64,000 nucleotides of DNA from Streptosporangium violaceochromogenes (GCF_014654615.1 NZ_BNBB01000005.1:1-64000); one strand, 5' to 3'. Numbered from the stretch's first letter, positions 17,736 through 27,250 are shown. The notes: generated from the letters alone by a model not told the origin. Translations and numbers: made by a program.

Positions 17736-19235
17736 ATGCCACTGAGCGATCCGGCGAGCAGGCGCGCGCACCTCATGTCCACGGTCATACCGAAGCTGGA
17801 TCCGCGGCCCTTCGTCGGGGGTTCGTTCGTCGACGCCGCCGGCCCCCGGACGCACAGGGTGCTGGAACCGGCGACGGAGAGACCACTGGCCGAGATGCCG
17901 CTCGCCGACGCCGGTGCCGTCGACGCCGCGGTACGGGCGGCCCGGACCGCCTTCGACACGGGGCCGTGGCCGAGGATGACCGCGCGAGAACGCGGCACGA
18001 CGCTCAGACGGCTGGCCGACCTGATCGAACGCGACCTGGAGGACCTGGCGATCCTCGAATCCGCCGACACGGGCAAACGGCTCGGAGGGGTCCGTGCCTG
18101 GGACATCCCGCACGCGAGTGCCGTCTACCGCTACTACGCGGACCTGGCCGCCGGACCGGCCGACCGCGAGCTCCCCCCGGTCGGCGATGTGCGGGCCTGG
18201 ACGCACCGTGAGCCGGTGGGGGTGTGCGCGGCGATCGTTCCCTGGAACTTCCCCTTCCCCTGCATCTCCTGGAAGATCGCGCCGGCCTTGGCCGCGGGCT
18301 GCTCGGTGGTGGTCAAGTCCGCCGAACGCGCCCCGCTGTCGGCCCAGGCCCTCGCCCGCCTCGCCGCCGAGGCCGACTTCCCCCCCGGAGTGGTGAACGT
18401 CGTCATGGGCGAGGGGCCGGTGGCCGGCGCCGCGCTGGTCGCCGACCCGCGGGTGGACAAGGTGACCTTCACCGGGCACGTCTCCACCGGCCGGTCGATT
18501 GTCCGTGACTCCTCCTCCCGGCTGCCCCATGTGACACTTGAACTGGGTGGTAAGTCACCTAATGTGGTGTTCGCCGACGCCGATCTGGAGGCCGCGCTGG
18601 CCGGCACCGTGGACGGCATGTTCTCCGTACAGGGCCAGAACTGCTGTGCCGCCAGCCGTACGTTCGTGGAGCGCGAGATCTACGACGAATTCCTCGGCCG
18701 GCTCGTCACCGCGGCCGGAGCACGCCGTCTGGGCGATCCGTTCGACGACGCCACGGAGCAGGGCCCGCAGATCGATCGCGCGCACTTCGAGCGCATCGAC
18801 GGATACGTCAAACGGGCGCTCCAGGCCGGTGCGAGGTGCGCGGCCGGCGGCGCCCCCTCCGACCTCGGAGGACTGTACTACGCCCCCACCGTCGTCACGG
18901 GAGCCACACCGGACATGGAGATCTCACGAGACGAGGTGTTCGGCCCGGTCGGCACCGTCTCCCCGTTCGAGGGGCTCGAAGAAGCCGTCACAGCCGCCAA
19001 CGACACCGACTACGGGCTCTCCGCCTCAGTATGGACCGGCGACTGGGGAACCGCCCATGAATTCGCATCCCGGGTGCGTACCGGAACCTGCTGGATCAAC
19101 TGCTTCGGATACTTCATGGAATACGCGCCATGGGGCGGGGTGAAGCTCTCGGGTCTGGGACGGGAGCTCGGCGCGGAAGGACTCGACGAATTTCTGGTGA
19201 CGAAGACGCTCTTCAGCACGTTCGGCGACACCTGA
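17736..19235 (+). CDS. NAD(P)-dependent aldehyde dehydrogenase
   Basis: 499 aa, full ALDH length. Cofactor and active-site motifs: IVPWNFPFPCISWKIAPALAAG, ELGGKSPNVVF with the general-base Glu, and GQNCCAASR with the catalytic Cys. The usual FTGS motif reads FTGH (KVTFTGHVSTG), a change beside the nucleotide-binding loop. The ATG has AGGAG upstream and lies 41 bp after the DUF4365-like gene, so it may share its transcript. Substrate unknown; betaine-aldehyde or aminoaldehyde types look closest. Confidence 0.88.
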   Translation: MPLSDPASRRAHLMSTVIPKLDPRPFVGGSFVDAAGPRTHRVLEPATERPLAEMPLADAGAVDAAVRAARTAFDTGPWPRMTARERGTTLRRLADLIERDLEDLAILESADTGKRLGGVRAWDIPHASAVYRYYADLAAGPADRELPPVGDVRAWTHREPVGVCAAIVPWNFPFPCISWKIAPALAAGCSVVVKSAERAPLSAQALARLAAEADFPPGVVNVVMGEGPVAGAALVADPRVDKVTFTGHVSTGRSIVRDSSSRLPHVTLELGGKSPNVVFADADLEAALAGTVDGMFSVQGQNCCAASRTFVEREIYDEFLGRLVTAAGARRLGDPFDDATEQGPQIDRAHFERIDGYVKRALQAGARCAAGGAPSDLGGLYYAPTVVTGATPDMEISRDEVFGPVGTVSPFEGLEEAVTAANDTDYGLSASVWTGDWGTAHEFASRVRTGTCWINCFGYFMEYAPWGGVKLSGLGRELGAEGLDEFLVTKTLFSTFGDT

Positions 19236-19276
19236 CCCACGGCGCGCAGAGTAATTCCCCTCCGGAGGAAGCAGGC

Positions 19277-19903
19277 GTGAAACGTGTCGTCAACTATGTG
19301 GGCCAGCTCCGCGTCTATTCCTACGCCGATCTCCTCCTGCTCCTGCCGGCCGTTCGGGCCGATGTGCCGGCCATGGCGGGAATCAGCCTTCTGTGGTTCG
19401 GCTTCTTGATCCACCTTGAGTGGAGGCATCAGGACGCCGGCCGGCTCCGATGGCCCTGGTACGCCTGGGCCGGACCGTGGGCCGTCGGAGCGGCGATCTT
19501 CCACGGTCCTCAGGTGGTGCCGTTCCTCGCCCTGGCCGTGGGGTACGCCCTCAAAAAACGATCACGTTCTCTCTGCGCGATCTCCCCCTTGCTGAACGGC
19601 GGCCTCAAAGTCGCGTTGATAGCGCTGGTGCCCGGCGTCCCGGCCGGGACCTGCGCGCTCGTCTTCGCCGTCATGACCGTGCGCAACCTGCTCGGTGACA
19701 TGCGTGACGCGGCCAAGGACGCCAAGGAGGGGGTGGGCACCATTCCCGTGCTGCTGGGTCTCCGCACGAACACCCCGTGGGTCTACCCGGCCGGACTCGC
19801 GTTCAGCTCAGGGCTCTGGACGGTGCTGGGGGACCTGCCGCCGTGGTGGTACGCGGTCGCCCTGCTGGTCCAGGCGGCGACGTATCACCTGACCCCGCGA
19901 TGA
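19277..19903 (+). CDS. UbiA-like prenyltransferase, short and degenerate
   Basis: 208 aa from a GTG with GGAGGAA upstream. About six or seven hydrophobic segments. The block RNLLGDMRDAAKDAKEGVGT followed by IPVLLG is the second Asp-rich motif of UbiA prenyltransferases. The first (NDxxDxxxD) is absent: the equivalent place reads IHLEWRHQDAG. Length is about 80 residues short of the family. It may be a non-catalytic relative or a divergent enzyme. It follows the ALDH by 41 bp. Confidence 0.6.
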   Translation: MKRVVNYVGQLRVYSYADLLLLLPAVRADVPAMAGISLLWFGFLIHLEWRHQDAGRLRWPWYAWAGPWAVGAAIFHGPQVVPFLALAVGYALKKRSRSLCAISPLLNGGLKVALIALVPGVPAGTCALVFAVMTVRNLLGDMRDAAKDAKEGVGTIPVLLGLRTNTPWVYPAGLAFSSGLWTVLGDLPPWWYAVALLVQAATYHLTPR

Positions 19904-19909
19904 GCCCGA

Positions 19910-20179
19910 TCAGGTGGCCGACGACTCGGCCACGTAGCGAAACCTCGGAACACGCCGCCCGTCGATCTCCACTTCCTCGACGAAATTGGCAACGGGACGG
20001 ACCCATGTGTGGCGCTCTCCGTATTTCGGCGAGCGGAAAAGGGCGTGGTAGACGACCACCTCATCACCGACCCGCTCGTCCGAGTTCGCGCCGGTGACAT
20101 GATGACCGAAACCGGTTACCCGGTACCGATTTCCGGTGAAATGCTCATAAACTCCGAGTTGAATTAACGGATCAGACAT
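19910..20179 (-). CDS. DUF1653 family protein
   Basis: 89 aa. The patterns GVYEHFTGNRYRVTGFGHHV, DEVVVYHALF and TWVRPVANFVEEVEIDG are those of DUF1653, small single-domain proteins of unknown function. It converges on the UbiA-like gene with only six bases between stops. Confidence 0.85.
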   Translation of the reverse strand: MSDPLIQLGVYEHFTGNRYRVTGFGHHVTGANSDERVGDEVVVYHALFRSPKYGERHTWVRPVANFVEEVEIDGRRVPRFRYVAESSAT

Positions 20180-20485
20180 CCAAAGAACCCTCCGCAGCGG
20201 GGCACCCCCAACCGACAGGTCCGATCCAATAAAACCTACCCCACTCGCCGTGGGAGTTCCAGAAGACCGATCGTTCCATATGGCTTTCCTTTTTCGAGGG
20301 TTGTTTATCCTTTATTCTCTCCAGGGGTGGGGAGTCGCGCGGCGGACCGGCAGGAGACCGCGTTCGCGGTCTTCTGGCGCGTGTGGCGCCGCCGGACGGC
20401 CTCGGCCTCCCGGCATGGGCGAGGGGCGGGGCGCCCGGCCGTCTCCGTGGGGCACGGGCCGGCCGGGACCGTATTTCATCACTTG

Positions 20486-20514
20486 TTGACTTCTTGGGCG
20501 GGTCGGCCTACCGT
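20486..20514 (+). promoter_or_regulatory. Sigma-70-type promoter for marR-rph
   Basis: TTGACT (20486-20491), 17 bp, TACCGT (20509-20514), placing transcription start near 20521 and the regulator's GTG about 35 bases further. Positions 20180-20485 contain no recognisable gene. No 19-bp rifamycin-associated inverted repeat is visible here. Confidence 0.6.
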
Positions 20515-20555
20515 TGCGGAGGCGCATCGGTTGCAGGCATGCAAGGAGCTGTCCC

Positions 20556-21032
20556 GTGGACGAGCGAGAGCGCGACCGGCTCGCCGGGGACATCGCCGAT
20601 CTCCGGCGGGCGCTGATCCCCGGCCTCATCCTCCAGCTGCCGCGCCGGTTCGAGGGCGACGGGCCCTCGATGCCCCAGATCGCCACGCTGTACGTCCTCG
20701 ACCACCCGGCCGCCCCCACGCTCCGCGAACTCGCCGAACGCCTCGGCCGATCGGTCTCGGCCACCAGCCGCCTGGTCGACCAGCTCGTACGGCGCGGCCT
20801 GGCCGACCGGCGCGAGGACCCCGGCGACCGGAGGGTCCGGCGGATCGCCCTCACCGGGAGCGGCACGAACTTCCTGCGGGGGTTGGAGCGCGCCCGGGCC
20901 GAGGCCCAGCTCCAGGTCATGGCCCATCTCACCCCCGAGGAACGCGCGCTCGTCACCCGAGCCATGGCGCTGCTCGGTGAAGCCTCAAGGAGACGCACCC
21001 ATGCACACTTCCCTGATCCTGACGTTCGATGA
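20556..21032 (+). CDS. MarR family regulator
   Basis: 158 aa from a GTG with AGGAG seven bases upstream. The winged-helix core TLRELAERLGRSVSATSRLVDQLVRRGLADRR is followed by the wing DPGDRRVRRIALTGSG, and helices at both ends form the dimer interface. The 3' end overlaps the phosphotransferase gene by 32 bp, so the two are co-expressed. A ligand-released repressor of its own operon is the usual arrangement. Confidence 0.92.
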   Translation: MDERERDRLAGDIADLRRALIPGLILQLPRRFEGDGPSMPQIATLYVLDHPAAPTLRELAERLGRSVSATSRLVDQLVRRGLADRREDPGDRRVRRIALTGSGTNFLRGLERARAEAQLQVMAHLTPEERALVTRAMALLGEASRRRTHAHFPDPDVR

Positions 21033-23817
21033 CATCGGAGCGGAGGCGCTCCCCCTGGTCGGCGGCAAGGCCGCCAACCTCGGCGTCCTCACCGCCGCCG
21101 GGCTCCCCGTCCCGCCCGGCCTGTGCGTGACCACCGAGGCCTACCGCAGGGTCGCCGCGCAGGCCGGCCTGGACGACGTGCTGTGCGCCCTGGCCCGCAC
21201 CCCGCCCACGGACACCGGCGCCCTGAGCGAGCTCGCCGCCCGGGCCCGCGAGCTCGTGCTCTCCGCGCCGGTGCCCGACGACATCGCCGACGCCGTACGG
21301 CGCGGCGCCCACGGCCCCGTCGCGGTCCGCTCCTCGGCCACCGCCGAGGACCTGCCGCACGCCAGCTTCGCCGGACAGCAGGACACCTACCTCAACGTGA
21401 TCGGCCCCGACGCCGTGCTGGACGCGGTCCGGCGCTGCTGGGCGTCGCTGTGGACCGACCGGGCGGTGACCTACCGCGCGGCGGGCGGCATCGACCACCG
21501 CGCGGTCCTGCTCGCCGTGGTGATCCAGGAGATGATCCAGTCCGAGGTCGCCGGCGTGATGTTCACCGCCAACCCGGTCACCGGACGGCGCCGCGAGGCG
21601 GTGATCGACGCGAGTCCCGGGCTCGGCGAGGCGGTGGTCTCCGGCGCGGTCAACCCCGACCGCTTCGTGGTGGACCTGGCCACCGGGCGGATCACCGAGC
21701 GGCGCCTCGGCGACAAGCGGCTGGCCGTACGGTCGCTGCCGCGGGGCGGGGTCGAACACGTCGAGACCGCGATGGACCGCGCCTGCCTCACCGACGCCCA
21801 GATCAGGGCACTGGCCGAGCTGGGCCGCCGGGTCGAGGACCACTACGGCGCCCCGCAGGACACCGAGTGGGCCGTCGACGCCGGCGGCTCGCTGTGGCTG
21901 ACCCAGGCGCGCCCGATCACCACCCTCTTCCCGATCCCCCGCCACCAGCCCGCACCGTCCGCACCCCCCGCACCGGGGGCGGCCGGGGGCACGGGAGCCT
22001 CCTCGGGCGCGCTGCCCGCGGGCGACCGGGGACCGGAGGGCATACGGGTCTACTTCTCCATGAGCGTGGCGCAGGGGATCTACGCGCCGATCACCCCGAT
22101 GGGGATCTCGGCCTTCCGTTTGCTGTCGTCGGCCGGGGCAGCGGTGGCGGGCGTCCCGGTGGCCGGCCGCCGGCAGGGGGCGCCACAGTTCGCCGAGGCG
22201 GCCGGGCGGATGTTCCTCGACGTCACGGGGATCGTGCGCAGCCGGGTGGGCCGGGCGATCCTCCCGCGCCTGCTGGACGTGATGGAGGCCAGGTCGGCCG
22301 TGGTGGTGCGCGGCCTGTTCGACGACCCGCGCCTCAGCGTGACCCAGCGCTCGCCGCGGCCCGCGCTACGCCGGATCCGCCGGATCGCCGTCCGCTACCA
22401 TCTCCCCTCCCGCGCCGCGCAGGCCCTGCTGAACCCGGCGGCGGCGCGGCGGCGGGTCTTCCGGCTGGGCGAGGAGCTGCGGGCGCGGCTGGCCTCCCCC
22501 GCGGAGGCCACCCCCGCGCAGCGGCTCGACCGGGTGGAACGGATGCTGGGCGAGCAGGCCATCACGCTGGTTCCCAGGGTGGCGCCGGCGCCGGCGGTCG
22601 GGTTCGCCCTGTTCGGCCTGGCCTACCGCCTTCTCGGCGACCACGCCGGGCCCGGCGACCTGACGACCGTCCTGCGGGGGCTGCCGCACAACGTGACCAC
22701 CGAGATGGACCTGGCCCTGTGGCGCCTGGCGGAGCGGATCCGCGTGGACGGCGACGCCACCGCCCTGCTGCTCGGCACCCCGGCGGCCGAGCTCGCCGAG
22801 CGCTTCCACGGCGGCACACTGCCCGCCGTGGCGCAGCGGGGGCTCGGGGAGTTCCTGTCCGTCTACGGCGTGCGGGCGGTCGCCGAGATCGACCTCGGGG
22901 TCCCGCGCTGGTCGGAGGACCCCACGCACATCATCGGCGTCCTCGCCAACTATCTCCGTCTCAAGGACCCGGCGATGTCCCCCGACACGCTGTTCGCCCG
23001 GGGAGCCGCCGAGGCCGCCATCATGATCAAGACCTTGAGCTCCCGCGTGGGCGGGGTGCGGGGCCGGATCGTCCGCTTCGCCCTGGGCAGGGCCAGGGCC
23101 CTGGGGGGCCTGCGCGAGCTGCCCAAGTTCTTCATGGTGACCGTCCTGGCCGCGATGCGCGCCGAGCTGAAGACCGTCGGCGCCGAACTGACCGCCGTCG
23201 GCCTCCTCGACTCCCCCGACGACGTCTTCCTCCTGACCTTCGAGGAGCTCAGGAGCGCCGTCTCCTCCGCGCTCCCGCCGACCTGCGAGGCCCCGCCCGC
23301 CGGATCGGGCACGGCGGGCCCGCCGGACCTCGCCGGCCTGCGGGCGCTCGTCGCGGCGCGGCGCGAGGAGGCCGAGCGCGAGCGGCGGCGCAGGCACCTG
23401 CCCCGGATCCTGCTGTCGGACGGCACCGAACCGGAGGCCGTCGCCACCGCGGCGCCGGTGGAGGGCGCGCTGACCGGCACGCCGGCCTCGGCGGGGACGG
23501 TGACCGGGGTCGCCCGGGTGATCCTCGACCCGGTCGGCGCCCACCTCGAACCCGGGGAGATCCTGGTCTGCCCCTCCACCGACCCCGGCTGGACCCCGCT
23601 GTTCCTCACGGCGGGCGGCCTGGTCATGGAGATGGGCGGCGCCAACTCCCACGGCGCCGTGGTCGCCCGCGAGTACGGAATCCCGGCGGTGGTCGGCGTC
23701 GCCCACGCCACCGAGCACATCGCGAACGGCCAGGAGGTCACCGTCGACGGCACCTCCGGCACGGTGGTCACCACCCGCGGCGACGACCCCGCTCCCGCCA
23801 CACCGCCGTCACCGTAG
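21001..23817 (+). CDS. rph: Rifampicin phosphotransferase-like (PPDK-type) enzyme
   Basis: 938 aa. N-terminal ATP-grasp domain (1-320) with LVGGKAANLGVL, VAVRSSATAEDLPHASFAGQ and EWAVDAGGSLWLTQARPITT. A central helical domain contains PHNVTTEMDLALW and VYGVRAVAEIDLGVPRWSED. A C-terminal swivelling domain carries the phospho-carrier His884 in GGANSHGAVVARE. The PEP-binding barrel of true PEP synthase is absent, which is the hallmark of Rph, and motif order matches Listeria Rph as I recall it. Known Rph enzymes inactivate rifamycins by phosphorylation; the substrate here is untested. A Pro/Ala-rich linker of about 35 residues follows the ATP domain. Confidence 0.85.
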   Translation: MHTSLILTFDDIGAEALPLVGGKAANLGVLTAAGLPVPPGLCVTTEAYRRVAAQAGLDDVLCALARTPPTDTGALSELAARARELVLSAPVPDDIADAVRRGAHGPVAVRSSATAEDLPHASFAGQQDTYLNVIGPDAVLDAVRRCWASLWTDRAVTYRAAGGIDHRAVLLAVVIQEMIQSEVAGVMFTANPVTGRRREAVIDASPGLGEAVVSGAVNPDRFVVDLATGRITERRLGDKRLAVRSLPRGGVEHVETAMDRACLTDAQIRALAELGRRVEDHYGAPQDTEWAVDAGGSLWLTQARPITTLFPIPRHQPAPSAPPAPGAAGGTGASSGALPAGDRGPEGIRVYFSMSVAQGIYAPITPMGISAFRLLSSAGAAVAGVPVAGRRQGAPQFAEAAGRMFLDVTGIVRSRVGRAILPRLLDVMEARSAVVVRGLFDDPRLSVTQRSPRPALRRIRRIAVRYHLPSRAAQALLNPAAARRRVFRLGEELRARLASPAEATPAQRLDRVERMLGEQAITLVPRVAPAPAVGFALFGLAYRLLGDHAGPGDLTTVLRGLPHNVTTEMDLALWRLAERIRVDGDATALLLGTPAAELAERFHGGTLPAVAQRGLGEFLSVYGVRAVAEIDLGVPRWSEDPTHIIGVLANYLRLKDPAMSPDTLFARGAAEAAIMIKTLSSRVGGVRGRIVRFALGRARALGGLRELPKFFMVTVLAAMRAELKTVGAELTAVGLLDSPDDVFLLTFEELRSAVSSALPPTCEAPPAGSGTAGPPDLAGLRALVAARREEAERERRRRHLPRILLSDGTEPEAVATAAPVEGALTGTPASAGTVTGVARVILDPVGAHLEPGEILVCPSTDPGWTPLFLTAGGLVMEMGGANSHGAVVAREYGIPAVVGVAHATEHIANGQEVTVDGTSGTVVTTRGDDPAPATPPSP

Positions 23818-23906
23818 CGCGCGGCGCCGCCCGTGCAAGGGAACCGAGGTCACCGCGGAAGGCGGCGTGGCGTTCGCCGCGGCGTTTCCCGCGGCGTTTC
23901 CCGGTA

Positions 23907-23934
23907 GGTCACCGCGGTACCCGCCGCGGTGACC
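23907..23934. terminator. 11-bp stem hairpin between convergent genes
   Basis: GGTCACCGCGG (23907-23917) pairs with CCGCGGTGACC (23924-23934) across a 6-base loop, between the stops of the rph-like gene and the PuuB-like gene. Confidence 0.6.
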
Positions 23935-23965
23935 ATCGAGGCGCCCCGGTGGCCGGAACCGGTGG

Positions 23966-25369
23966 CTAGGAGTCGAATCCGAGGCCCAGCCGGTCCAGGG
24001 TGCGCAGCCAGAGGTTGCGGCGGCCCTGGTGGAGGTCGGCCCGGGCGATCGACCAGCGGGTCATCTGGATCCCGACCGAGCGGACCGGCTCCGGCGGGAA
24101 CGGGAGCGGCTTCTCCCTGACCATCCGCAGCTCGGTCCGCTCGGTCCGTTCACCGCCGAGCAGGTCGAGCATGACGTTGGCCCCGAAACGGGTCGCGCCG
24201 ACCCCCAGGCCGGTGTAGCCGGCGGCGTAGGCCAGCCGCCCGCCGTGCGCCAGGCCGTAGAAGGCGCTGAACCGGCTGCAGGTGTCGATGACACCGCCCC
24301 ACCGATGGGTGAAACGGAGCCCGGCGAGCTGGGGGAAGGTCGTGAAGAAGTGCTCGGCGAGCTTGACGAAGGTCGCGTCGCGCTGCTCGTACTCCGGTCT
24401 GACCTTCCCCCCGTTGTAGTAGACCGCGTCGTAGCCGCCCCACAGGATGCGGTTGTCGGCGGTCAGACGGTAGTAGTGGAACTGGTTGGCCGCGTCGCCG
24501 ACCCCCTGCCGGTTGTGCCAGCCGACGGAGGCGAGCTGCTCGGCCGAGAGCGGCTCGGTCATCAGCGCGTAGTCGTAGACCGGCACCAGAAAGTGCTTCA
24601 GCCGCCGCAGCAGCGGCCGGAACACGCCGGTGCCGAGGGCGACCCCGGCCGCCCTGACACCGCCGTACGGGGTGCGCAGGTCGAGGCCGGCCGGGGTGTC
24701 CCTCAGGTGGCGGACCGGCGTGCGCTCGTGGATGCGCACGCCCAGCGACAGGCAGGCCCTCCGGAGCCCCCAGGCCAGCCGGGCCGGGTCGAGCATGGCG
24801 CAGCCGTCACGCTCCCAGTGGCCGCCGAGGTAGGTGGGCGAGTTCACCTCCGCCCGGATCCGCTCGCGGTCGAGCGGATCGAAGCGGATGCCCATCTCCC
24901 GGGCGATCGCGGCGGTCTCGCGCATCTCGTCGAGCTGCCAGGGCTCGGTGGCCACGTGCAGCTCGCCGGTGCGCTCGTAGTCGCAGTCGATGGCGTATCC
25001 GTCGACCGTACGGCCGATCTCGTCGAGGTTGTCCATGCCCAGCCGTTCGAGCGTGGCGATCTCCTCGGGCCAGCGCTCCAGGCCGTTGGCGAGGCCGTGG
25101 GTGAGGGACGCCATGGTGAAGCCGCCGTTACGGCCGGAGGCCGCCCAGCCGATCCGGCGCCCCTCCAGCAGGACCACGTCCAGCGACGGGTCGCGTTCCT
25201 TGGCCATCAGGGCCGTCCACAGCCCCGTGAAGCCACCTCCGACCACCGCGAGGTCGGCGGTCGTCTCTCCGAACAGCCGCGGCAGCGGCTCGGGTTTCGC
25301 CGGACTGTCGAGCCAGTACGGCGTGCGCTCCGCGTCAGCAAGAGCCTTCAGCGGATCCACAGATCTCAC
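23966..25369 (-). CDS. FAD-dependent amine oxidoreductase (PuuB-like)
   Basis: 467 aa DAO-superfamily enzyme. N-terminal dinucleotide motif ADLAVVGGGFTGLWTALM, then GWAASGRNGGF, and the C-terminal FAD contact GGRLAYAAGYTGLGVGATRF. Relatives such as gamma-glutamylputrescine oxidoreductase oxidise polyamine-derived amines to aldehydes. Downstream of and on the same strand as the pot transport genes, it would produce the aldehyde used by the operon's dehydrogenase. The 169 bp before it contain no gene. Confidence 0.82.
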   Translation of the reverse strand: MRSVDPLKALADAERTPYWLDSPAKPEPLPRLFGETTADLAVVGGGFTGLWTALMAKERDPSLDVVLLEGRRIGWAASGRNGGFTMASLTHGLANGLERWPEEIATLERLGMDNLDEIGRTVDGYAIDCDYERTGELHVATEPWQLDEMRETAAIAREMGIRFDPLDRERIRAEVNSPTYLGGHWERDGCAMLDPARLAWGLRRACLSLGVRIHERTPVRHLRDTPAGLDLRTPYGGVRAAGVALGTGVFRPLLRRLKHFLVPVYDYALMTEPLSAEQLASVGWHNRQGVGDAANQFHYYRLTADNRILWGGYDAVYYNGGKVRPEYEQRDATFVKLAEHFFTTFPQLAGLRFTHRWGGVIDTCSRFSAFYGLAHGGRLAYAAGYTGLGVGATRFGANVMLDLLGGERTERTELRMVREKPLPFPPEPVRSVGIQMTRWSIARADLHQGRRNLWLRTLDRLGLGFDS

Positions 25370-25538
25370 TTCCCTACGTGAGTCACGTCGTCGTCATGTG
25401 TGTCGCGGGACCGTGAGGGTCGCGCGCGGGTTCCCCCCGCCTGAGTCCGATCTCGCCTCCCTGTTCTCCGCCGGCGGTCGTGGATGCGCCCGAGGCCCCG
25501 TACCCGCCCTCCGGCGGGCCGGGGCCTTCCGGCCGCGG

Positions 25539-26390
25539 TCAGGTACGGCGGCGGCCGGTCAGCGTGTTGACCACGGCGACCGCGACGCCCAGCGCGAAGA
25601 TGAGTGTCCCAAGGATGTTGACCTGGGGCGGGATGCCCATCCGGGTGGCACCCCAGATCCACAGCGGGAACGTCTGGAGGGAGCCGCTGGTGAACTGGGT
25701 GATCACGAAGTCGTCGATGGAGAGCGCGAACGCCAGCAGCGCGCCCGAGACGACGCCGGGCAGGATCGCCGGGAACGTCACCCGCCAGAACGTGGTCCAG
25801 GGGGAGGCGCCCAGGTCGCGGGCGGCCTCCTCGACCGATCGGTCGAGCCCGACGGCCCGGGCCCGCACGGTGACGGCCACGAACGACAGTGAGAACAGCA
25901 CGTGGGCGATGACCACGGTCACGAAGCCGGTCTGCGCGCCGGCGCTGATGAACAGCGACAGCAGGGAGGCGCCCATGACGAGCTCCGGCGAGGCGATGGC
26001 GGCGAACATCACCAGGTTGGTGGCCCCCTGCCCCCGGAACCGGTACCGGCCCAGCGCCAGGCCCATGAGCGTGCCGAGGACCGTCGTGATCGCCGTGGCG
26101 AGCAGGGCGATGTTCAGGGAGTTGGTCACGGCCTCGGTCAGTTCGGGATACTCCCCGAGGCGGGTCCACCACTTGAGGGTGAAACCCTGCCAGTTGATGT
26201 TCGACTTGCTCCTGGTGTCGTTGAAGCCGAAGGCGATCATGACCGCGATCGGCAGGAACAGCCAGGCGAGGACCGCCCAGACGTAGACCTTGAGCAGCCG
26301 GTCGCCCAGGCGGATCCCGGGACGCGCGGGCCGGGCCCCCTCCTCCGCTCCCGGCTCCGCGGCCGTGACCATCGTGTCGGACGCGCTCAT
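25539..26390 (-). CDS. potC: Polyamine ABC transporter permease PotC
   Basis: 283 aa with six membrane segments. The binding-protein-dependent permease EAA loop reads EEAARDLGASPWTTFWRVTFPAILPG. Residues ALSIDDFVITQFTSG are typical of PotC/PotI. The ATG overlaps the potB stop by 4 bp; the open frame runs further upstream only as antisense-like sequence inside potB. Confidence 0.93.
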   Translation of the reverse strand: MSASDTMVTAAEPGAEEGARPARPGIRLGDRLLKVYVWAVLAWLFLPIAVMIAFGFNDTRSKSNINWQGFTLKWWTRLGEYPELTEAVTNSLNIALLATAITTVLGTLMGLALGRYRFRGQGATNLVMFAAIASPELVMGASLLSLFISAGAQTGFVTVVIAHVLFSLSFVAVTVRARAVGLDRSVEEAARDLGASPWTTFWRVTFPAILPGVVSGALLAFALSIDDFVITQFTSGSLQTFPLWIWGATRMGIPPQVNILGTLIFALGVAVAVVNTLTGRRRT

Positions 26391-27238
26391 CGGGCCGCCG
26401 CCTCCAGCACGTTCTCGGTGCCCAGCGCCTTGGCGTAGGCGAAGATGCCGATCAGCATCACCGCCATCAGCGTGAACGACAGCGCGGAGGCGGTCGGATA
26501 GTCGCCGTTGACCAGGTACTCGGTCTGGATGATGTTGCCGATCATCGTGTTCTCCGGACCTCCGAGGATGCCGGCGTTGACGTAGTCGGCGGTCATCGGG
26601 ACGAACGTCATCAGCACCCCGGCGAACACCCCGGGCAGCGAGAGCGGCAGCACGACCCTGGTGAACGCCGCGCGCCCGGAGGCGTAGAGGTCGTGGGCGG
26701 CCTCGATCACCCGGGGGTCCACCCGCTCCAGCGCCACGTAGATCGGCAGGATCATGAACGGCAGGTAGTTGTAGACCAGCCCGCCGATCACCGCCACAGT
26801 GGTCTGCAGCACGTGGAAGTCGCCGGAGACCAGGCCCGCCGACTTCAGCGGCGCCAGCAGCAGGCCGTCGTCGGCCAGCAGGAACTTCCACGACACGGTG
26901 CGCAGCACGAACGACACGAAGAAAGGCAGCAGCACCAGCAGCAGGTAGGTGGACTTGCGCGCTCCGCCCTTGAAGGCGATCCAGGAGGCCACGGGGTAGG
27001 CCAGCGCGATGGAGACGGCCGTGCCCGCCAGGCCGTACCCGACCGAGCGCAGGAACTGGGTCCGGTACTGCGCCAGCACGTCACCGTAGATCGAGAGGTT
27101 GAACGTCTGGACGAAGCCGTTCAGCGTGTCCCCCTCCTGGGTGGAGACCGAGGCCATGAAGACCATCGGCACCACCAGGAAGATCAGCAGCCAGAGGCCG
27201 CCGGGGAGGATGAGCAGGTAGGGGGCGAGGCGCTTCAC
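26387..27238 (-). CDS. potB: Polyamine ABC transporter permease PotB
   Basis: 283 aa, six membrane segments, EAA loop EAAHDLYASGRAAFTRVVLPLSLPG. The LPGGLWLLIFLVVPM start and the MTADYVNAGILGGPENTMIGNIIQTEY block are characteristic of PotB/PotH. It sits 12 bp after potD and overlaps potC, so the two permeases are made together. Confidence 0.93.
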   Translation of the reverse strand: MKRLAPYLLILPGGLWLLIFLVVPMVFMASVSTQEGDTLNGFVQTFNLSIYGDVLAQYRTQFLRSVGYGLAGTAVSIALAYPVASWIAFKGGARKSTYLLLVLLPFFVSFVLRTVSWKFLLADDGLLLAPLKSAGLVSGDFHVLQTTVAVIGGLVYNYLPFMILPIYVALERVDPRVIEAAHDLYASGRAAFTRVVLPLSLPGVFAGVLMTFVPMTADYVNAGILGGPENTMIGNIIQTEYLVNGDYPTASALSFTLMAVMLIGIFAYAKALGTENVLEAAAR

Positions 27239-27250
27239 CGGTCGCCCCCG

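Noticed and set aside
21123-23969. 948-codon open frame overlapping the rph-like gene
   Set aside because: Same-strand shadow in another frame, extremely Arg/Gly/Pro-rich; the true frame contains all Rph motifs.
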